64,000 bases of DNA from Axinella damicornis (Eukaryota; Porifera; Demospongiae; Axinellida; Axinellidae): assembly GCA_963931865.1 (NCBI GenBank), contig OZ007512.1, positions 7,248,208 to 7,312,207 on the forward strand, in the 5' to 3' direction. Below are positions 55,211 through 64,000 of the stretch, piece after piece. Each line of letters starts with the position of its first letter. Position 1 is the first letter of the stretch. The notes under the pieces are model-generated. The model was not told the origin of the DNA. It saw nothing but the letters and a program-made list of their open reading frames with translations, and searched no databases. Both the position numbers and the translations under genes were made by a program.

Positions 55211-58200
55211 AACAGCCACAAGAATCAACTCACTGAGTGGGGTCGTTCCTGCCATCTCGATCCACAGACTCCGAGATGCACCGCTATCAGCCAGGCAGAC
55301 ATGACATGCAAGAGAGTGAATACAGATCACAACATGAACAAAACATACACGCTTGCAGAAAGAATGGACAAACAGCCACAAGAATCAACTCACTGAGTGG
55401 CTGCCATCTCGATCTACAGACTCCGAGATGCACCGCTATCATGCAGCCAGGCAGACATGACATGCAAGAGAGGGAATACAGATCACGACATGAACAAAAC
55501 TTACACGCTTGCAGAAAGAATGGAACAAACAGCCACAAGAATCAACTCACTGAGTGGCTGCCATCTTGATCTACACACTCCGAGATGCACCGCTATCATG
55601 CAGCCAGGCAGACATGACATGCAAGAGAGGGAATACAGATCACGACATGAACAAAACATACACGCTTGCAGAAAGAATGGAACGAACAGCCACAAGAATC
55701 AACTCACTGAGTGGCTGCCATCTCGATCTACAGACTCCGAGATGCACCGCTATCAGCCAGGCAGACATGACATGCAAGAGAGGGAATACAGATCACGACA
55801 TGAACTAAACATACACACTTGCAGAAAGAATGGAACAAACAGCCACAAGAATCAACTCACTGAGTGGCTGCCATCTCGATCTACAGACTCCGAGATGCAC
55901 CGCTATCAGCCAGGCAGACATGACATGCAAGAGAGGGAATACAGATCACGACATGAACAAAACATACACGCTTGCAGAAAGAATGGAACAAACAGCCACA
56001 AGAATCAACTCACTGAGTGGCTGCCATCTCGATCTACAGACTCCGAGATGCACCGCTATCAGCCAGGCAGACATGACATGCAAGAGAGGGAATACAGATC
56101 ACGACATGAACAAAACATACACGCTTGCAGAAAGAATGGAACAAACAGCCACAAGAATCAACTCACTGAGTGGCTGCCATCTCGATCTACACACTCCGAG
56201 ATGCTCCGCTATCATGCAGACAGGCAGACATGACAAGCAAGAGATGGAATACAGATCACGACATGAACAAAACATACACGCTTGCAGAAAGAATGGAACA
56301 AACAGCCACAAGAATCAACTCACTGAGTGGCTGCCATCTCGATCTACACACTCCGAGATGCACCGCTATCATGCAGCCAGGCAGACATGACATGCAAGAG
56401 AGGGAATACAGATCACGACATGAACAAAACATACACGCTTGCAGAAAGAATGGAACAAACAGCCACAAGAATCAACTCACTGAGTGGCTGCCATCTCGAT
56501 CTACAGACTCCGAGATGCACCGCTATCAGCCAGGCAGACATGACATGCAAGAGAGGGAATACAGATCACGACATGAACAAAACATACACGCTTGCAGAAA
56601 GAATGGAACAAACAGCCACAAGAATCAACTCACTGTGTGGCTGCCATCTCGATCTACACTCTCCGAGATGCACCGCTATCAGCCAGGCAGACATGACATG
56701 CAAGAGAGGGAATACAGATCACGACATGAACAAAACATACACGCTTGCAGAAAGAATGGAACAAACATCCACAAGAATCAACTCACTGAGTGGCTGCCAT
56801 CTCGATCTACACACTCCGAGATGCACCGCTATCATGCAGCCAGGCAGACATGACATGCAAGAGAGGGAATACAGATCACGACATGAACAAAACTTACACG
56901 CTTGCAGAAAGAATGGAACAAACAGCCACAAGAATCAACTCACTGAGTGGCTGCCATCTCGATCTACACACTCCGAGATGCACCGCTATCATGCAGCCAG
57001 GCAGACATGACATGCAAGAGAGGGAATACAGATCACGACATGAACAAAACATACACGCTTGCAGAAAGAATGGAACAAACAGACACAAGAATCAACTCAC
57101 TGAGTGGCTGCCATCTCGATCTACAGACTCCGAGATGCACCGCTATCAGCCAGGCAGACATGACATGCAAGAGAGGGAATACAGATCACGACATGAACAA
57201 AACATACACGCTTGCAGAAAGAATGGAACAAACAGCCACAAGAATCAACTCACTGAGTGGCTGCCATCTCGATCTACACACTCCGAGATGCACCGCTATC
57301 ATGCAGCCAGGCAGACATGACATGCAAGAGAGGGAATACAGATCACGACATGAACAAAACATACACGCTTGCAGAAAGAATGGAACAAACAGCCACAAGA
57401 ATCAACTCACTGAGTGGCTGCCATCTCGATCTACAGACTCCGAGATGCACCGCTATCAGCCAGGCAGACATGACATGCAAGAGAGGGAATACAGATCACG
57501 ACATGAACAAAACATACACGCTTGCAGAAAGAATGGAACAAACAGCCACAAGAATCAACTCACTGAGTGGCTGCCATCTCGATCTACACACTCCGAGATG
57601 CACCGCTATCATGCAGCCAGGCAGACATGACATGCAAGAGAGGGAATACAGATCACGACATGAACAAAACATACACGCTTGCAGAAAGAATGGAACAAAC
57701 AGCCACAAGAATCAACTCACTGAGTGGCTGCCATCTCGATCTACACACTCCGAGATGCACCGCTATCATGCAGCCAGGCAGACATGACATGCAAGAGAGG
57801 GAATACAGATCACGACATGAACAAAACATACACGCTTGCAGAAAGAATGGAACAAACAGCCACAAGAATCAACTCACTGAGTGGCTGCCATCTCGATCTA
57901 CACACTCCGAGATGCACCGCTACCATGCAGCCAGGCAGACATGACATGCAAGAGAGGGAATACAGATCACGACATGAACAAAACATACACGCTTGCAGAA
58001 AGAATGGAACAAACAGCCACAAGAATCAACTCACTGAGTGGCTGCCATCTCGATCTACACACTCCGAGATGCACCGCTACCATGCAGCCAGGCAGACATG
58101 ACATGCAAGAGAGGGAATACAGATCACGACATGAACAAAACATACACGCTTGCAGAAAGAATGGAACAAACAGCCACAAGAATCAACTCACTGAGTGGCT

Positions 58201-61200
58201 GCCATCTCGATCTACACACTCCGAGATGCACCGCTATCAGCCAGGCAGACATGACATGCAAGAGAGGGAATACAGATCACGACATGAACAAAACATACAC
58301 GCTTGCAGAAAGAATGGAACAAACAGCCACAAGAATCAACTCACTGAGTGGCTGCCATCTCGATATACACACTCCGAGATGCACCGCTATCATGCAGCCA
58401 GGCAGACATGACAAGCAAGAGAGGGAATACAGATCACGACATGAACAAAACATACACGCTTGCAGAATGAATGGAACAAACAGCCACAAGAATCAACTCA
58501 CTGAGTGGCTGCCATCTCGATCTACACACTCCGAGATGCACCGCTATCATGCAGCCAGGCAGACATGACATGCAAGAGAGGGAATACAGATCACGACATG
58601 AACAAAACATACACGCTTGCAGAAAGAATGGAACAAACAGCCACAAGAATCAACTCACTGAGTGGCTGCCATCTCGATCTACAGACTCCGAGATGCACCG
58701 CTATCAGCCAGGCAGACATGACATGCAAGAGAGGGAATACAGATCACGACATGAACAAAACATACACGCTTGCAGAAAGAATGGAACAAACAGCCACAAG
58801 AATCAACTCATTGAGTGGCTGCCATCTCGATCTACACACTCCGAGATGCACCGCTATCATGCAGCCAGGCAGACATGACATGCAAGAGAGGGAATACAGA
58901 TCACGACATGAACAAAACATACACGCTTGCAGAAAGAATGGAACAAACAGCCACAAGTATCAACTCACTGAGTGGCTGCCATCTCGATCTACACACTCCG
59001 AGATGCACCGCTATCATGCAGCCAGGCAGACATGACATGCAAGAGAGGGAATACAGATCACGACATGAACAAAACATACACGCTTGCAGAAAGAATGGAA
59101 CAAACAGCCACAAGAATCAACTCACTGAGTGGCTGCCATCTCGATCTACACACTCCGAGATGCACCGCTACCATGCAGCCAGGCAGACATGACATGCAAG
59201 AGAGGGAATACAGATCACGACATGAACAAAACATACACGCTTGCAGAAAGAATGGAACAAACAGCCACAAGAATCAACTCACTGAGTGGCTGCCATCTCG
59301 ATCTACAGACTCCGAGATGCACCGCTATCAGCCAGGCAGACATGACATGCAAGAGAGGGAATACAGATCACGACATGAACAAAACATACACGCTTGCAGA
59401 AAGAATGGAACAAACAGCCACAAGAATCAACTCACTGAGTGGCTGCCATCTCGATCTACACACTCCGAGATGCTCCGCTATCATGCAGACAGGCAGACAT
59501 GACAAGCAAGAGATGGAATACAGATCACGACATGAACAAAACATACACGCTTGCAGAAAGAATGGACCAAACAGCCACAAGAATCAACTCACTGAGTGGC
59601 TGCCATCTCGATCTACACACTCCGAGATGCACCGCTATCATGCAGCCAGGCAGACATGACATGCAAGAGAGGGAATACAGATCACGACATGAACAAAACA
59701 TACACGCTTGCAGAAAGAATGGAACAAACAGCCACAAGAATCAACTCACTGAGTGGCTGCCATCTCGATCTACAGACTCCGAGATGCACCGCTATCAGCC
59801 AGGCAGACATGACATGCAAGAGAGGGAATACAGATCACGACATGAACAAAACATACACGCTTGCAGAAAGAATGGAACTAACAGCCACAAGAATCAACTC
59901 ACTGTGTGGCTGCCATCTCGATCTACACTCTCCGAGATGCACCGCTATCAGCCAGGCAGACATGACATGCAAGAGAGGGAATACAGATCACGACATGAAC
60001 AAAACATACACGCTTGCAGAAAGAATGGAACAAACATCCACAAGAATCAACTCACTGAGTGGCTGCCATCTCGATCTACACACTCCGAGATGCACCGCTA
60101 TCATGCAGCCAGGCAGACATGACATGCAAGAGAGGGAATACAGATCACGACATGACCAAAACTTACACGCTTGCAGAAAGAATGGAACAAACAGCCACAA
60201 GAATCAACTCACTGAGTGGCTGCCATCTCGATCTACACACTCCGAGATGCACCGCTATCATGCAGCCAGGCAGACATGACATGCAAGAGAGGGAATACAG
60301 ATCACGACATGAACAAAACATACACGCTTGCAGAAAGAATGGAACAAACAGACACAAGAATCAACTCAGTGAGTGGCTGCCATCTCGATCTACAGACTCC
60401 GAGATGCACCGCTATCAGCCAGGCAGACATGACATGCAAGAGAGGGAATACAGATCACGACATGAACAAAACATACACGCTTGCAGAAAGAATGGAACAA
60501 ACAGCCACAAGAATCAACTCACTGAGTGGCTGCCATCTCGATCTACACACTCCGAGATGCACCGCTATCATGCAGCCAGGCAGACATGACATGCAAGAGA
60601 GGGAATACAGATCACGACATGAACAAAACATACACGCTTGCAGAAAGAATGGAACAAACAGCCACAAGAATCAACTCACTGAGTGGCTGCCATCTCGATC
60701 TACAGACTCCGAGATGCACCGCTATCAGCCAGGCAGACATGACATGCAAGAGAGGGAATACAGATCACGACATGAACAAAACATACACGCTTGCAGGAAG
60801 AATGGAACAAACAGCCACAAGAATCAACTCACTGAGTGGCTGCCATCTCGATCTACACACTCCGAGATGCACCGCTATCATGCAGCCAGGCAGACATGAC
60901 ATGCAAGAGAGGGAATACAGATCACGACATGAACAAAACATACACGCTTGCAGAAAGAATGGAACAAACAGCCACAAGAATCAACTCACTGAGTGGCTGC
61001 CATCTCGATCTACACACTCCGAGATGCACCGCTATCATGCAGCCAGGCAGACATGACATGCAAGAGAGGGAATACAGATCACGACATGAACAAAACATAC
61101 ACGCTTGCAGAAAGAATGGAACAAACAGCCACAAGAATCAACTCACTGAGTGGCTGCCATCTCGATCTACACACTCCGAGATGCACCGCTACCATGCAGC

Positions 61201-64000
61201 CAGGCAGACATGACATGCAAGAGAGGGAATACAGATCACGACATGAACAAAACATACACGCTTGCAGAAAGAATGGAACAAACAGCCACAAGAATCAACT
61301 CACTGAGTGGCTGCCATCTCGATATACACACTCCGAGATGCACCGCTATCATGCAGCCAGGCAGACATGACAAGCAAGAGAGGGAATACAGATCACGACA
61401 TGAACAAAACATACACGCTTGCAGAATGAATGGAACAAACAGCCACAAGAATCAACTCACTGAGTGGCTGCCATCTCGATCTACACACTCCGAGATGCAC
61501 CGCTATCATGCAGCCAGGCAGACATGACATGCAAGAGAGGGAATACAGATCACGACATGAACAAAACATACACGCTTGCAGAAAGAATGGAACAAACAGC
61601 CACAAGAATCAACTCACTGAGTGGCTGCCATCTCGATCTACAGACTCCGAGATGCACCGCTATCAGCCAGGCAGACATGACATGCAAGAGAGGGAATACA
61701 GATCACGACATGAACAAAACATACACGCTTGCAGAAAGAATGGAACAAACAGCCACAAGAATCAACTCACTGAGTGGCTGCCATCTCGATCTACAGACTC
61801 CGAGATGCACCGCTATCATGCAGCCAGGCAGACATGACATGCAAGAGAGGGAATACAGATCACGACATGAACAAAACATACACGCTTGCAGAAAGAATGG
61901 AACAAACAGCCACAAGAATCAACTCACTGAGTGGCTGCCATCTCGATCTACACACTCCGAGATGCACCGCTATCATGCAGCCAGGCAGACATGACATGCA
62001 AGAGAGGGAATACAGATCACGACATGAACAAAACTTACACGCTTGCAGAAAGAATGGAACAAACAGCCACAAGAATCAACTCACTGAGTGGCTGCCATCT
62101 CGATCTACACACTCCGAGATGCACCGCTATCATGCAGCCAGGCAGACATGACATGCAAGAGAGGGAATACAGATCACGACATGAACAAAACATACACGCT
62201 TGCAGAAAGAATGGAACAAACAGACACAAGAATCAACTCACTGAGTGGCTGCCATCTCGATCTACAGACTCCGAGATGCACCGCTATCAGCCAGGCAGAC
62301 ATGACATGCAAGAGAGGGAATACAGATCACGACATGAACAAAACATACACGCTTGCAGAAAGAATGGAACAAACAGCCACAAGAATCAACTCACTGAGTG
62401 GCTGCCATCTCGATCTACACACTCCGAGATGCACCGCTATCATGCAGCCAGGCAGACATGACATGCAAGAGAGGGAATACAGATCACGACATGAACAAAA
62501 CATACACGCTTGCAGAAAGAATGGAACAAACAGCCACAAGAATCAACTCACTGAGTGGCTGCCATCTCGATCTACAGACTCCGAGATGCACCGCTATCAG
62601 CCAGGCAGACATGACATGCAAGAGAGGGAATACAGATCACGACATGAACAAAACATACACGCTTGCAGAAAGAATGGAACAAACAGCCACAAGAATCAAC
62701 TCACTGATCACGGAATGGAACAAACAGCCACAAGAATCAACTCACTGAGTGGCTGCCATCTCGATCTACACACTCCGAGATGCACTGCTATCAGCCAGGC
62801 AGACATCACATGCAAGAGAGGGAATACAGATCACGACATGAACAAAACATACACGCTTGCAGAAAGAATGGAACAAACAGCCACAAGAATCAACTCACTG
62901 AGTGGCTGCCATCTCGATATACACACTCCGAGATGCACCGCTATCATGCAGCCAGGCAGACATGACAAGCAAGAGAGGGAATACAGATCACGACATGAAC
63001 AAAACATACACGCTTGCAGAAAGAATGGACCAAACAGCCACAAGAATCAACTCACTGAGTGGCTGCCATCTCGATCTACACACTCCGAGATGCACCGCTA
63101 TCATGCAGCCAGGCAGACATGACAAGCAAGAGAGGGAATACAGATCACGACATGAACAAAACATACACGCTTGCAGAAAGAATGGAACAAACAGCCACAA
63201 GAATCAACTCACTGATCACGGAATGGAACAAACAGCCACAAGAATCAACTCACTGAGTGGCTGCCATCTCGATCTACACACTCCGAGATGCACCGCTATC
63301 AGCCAGGCAGACATGACATGCAAGAGAGGGAATACAGATCACGACATGAACAAAACATACACGCTTGCAGAAAGAATGGAACAAACAGCCACAAGAATCA
63401 ACTCACTGAGTGGCTGCCATCTCGATATACACACTCCGAGATGCACCGCTATCATGCAGCCAGGCAGACATGACAAGCAAGAGAGGGAATACAGATCACG
63501 ACATGAACAAAACATACACGCTTGCAGAAAGAATGGAACAAACAGCCACAAGAATCAACTCACTGATCACGGAATGGAACAAACAGCCACAAGAATCAAC
63601 TCACTGAGTGGCTGCCATCTCGATCTACACACTCCGAGATGCACCGCTATCAGCCAGGCAGACATGACATGCAAGAGAGGGAATACAGATCACGACATGA
63701 ACAAAACATACACGCTTGCAGAAAGAATGGAACAAACAGCCACAAGAATCAACTCACTGAGTGGCTGCCATCTCGATATACACACTCCGAGATGCACCGC
63801 TATCATGCAGCCAGGCAGACATGACAAGCAAGAGAGGGAATACAGATCACGACATGAACAAAACATACACGCTTGCAGAAAGAATGGACCAAACAGCCAC
63901 AAGAATCAACTCACTGAGTGGCTGCCATCTCGATCTACACACTCCGAGATGCACCGCTATCATGCAGCCAGGCAGACATGACAAGCAAGAGAGGGAATAC
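55209..64000. repeat. 157/153-bp satellite, ~56 monomers, higher-order repeat of 3269 bp
   Basis: Continuous head-to-tail monomers to the window edge. Type A (157 bp) has GCTATCATGCAGCCAGG; type B (153 bp) lacks ATGC (GCTATCAGCCAGG). The A/B order and private variants (for example GATGCTCCGCTATCATGCAGAC at 56200 and 59469, CACTGTGTGG at 56631 and 59900) repeat at exactly 3269 bp, equal to 14 A plus 7 B monomers. The second higher-order copy lacks 310 bp (one A and one B). Open frames of 125-359 codons on the plus strand and about 70 codons on the minus strand are by-products and end at the same stop in each unit. Not protein-coding. Confidence 0.97.

Noticed and set aside
55187..63981. Dozens of plus-strand frames (up to 359 codons) and ~70-codon minus-strand frames
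   Set aside because: Satellite by-products that all end at the same stop in each monomer; no start, splice or domain evidence.

Overview
This window is eukaryotic, from an invertebrate animal, and most likely a sponge. The evidence is a gene with spliceosomal introns encoding a Death-domain / ROC-COR GTPase / Death-domain protein (an architecture common in early-branching metazoans), an endonuclease/reverse-transcriptase LINE of the CR1/L2/Rex type, many short inverted-repeat DNA transposons, (GT)n and poly-C tracts, and satellite DNA. The sponge placement is an inference from gene family and repeat style, not from a marker gene. There is one 200-base assembly gap.

Layout. 1-5348: at least three and probably five exons of the Death-ROC-COR-Death gene, plus strand, with the 5' end outside the window. 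5349-11309: non-coding, with a CACTA-like foldback element, a hAT-like MITE, a GT microsatellite, a poly-C tract and the gap. 11310-19240: a repeat-rich block built around a GC-rich 17-bp satellite. The satellite's apparent source is a ~330-bp dispersed repeat, its main array is interrupted by a hAT-like insertion, and two adjacent perfect palindromes lie at the right end. 20187-25119: a 1280-codon intronless minus-strand gene of a large uncharacterised metazoan family with transposase-like features, bracketed by two unrelated inverted-repeat elements. 25120-48590: mostly non-coding and repeat-derived, including two MULE-like MITEs with 9-bp target duplications, an 829-bp long-inverted-repeat element, a tRNA-derived sequence, LINE relics, minisatellites and a few weak candidate exons. 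48924-51731: an intact EN+RT LINE reading frame set between copies of a local repeat. 51957-53685: two minisatellites. 55209-64000 (open-ended): a 157/153-bp satellite with a 21-monomer higher-order repeat.

Three things look functional in sequence terms: the ROC-COR gene (probably innate-immune or cell-death signalling), the 1280-aa gene, and the LINE. The rest is mostly mobile or tandem-repeat DNA. The best candidate for something undescribed is the 1280-aa protein. It combines a putative HTH, a Cys/His zinc motif, a SAP-like helix pair and spaced D/D/E motifs resembling an RNase-H-fold transposase. The best structural observations are the paired perfect palindromes, the 17-bp satellite with its identifiable source repeat, and a MITE whose empty target site is preserved in neighbouring tandem copies.
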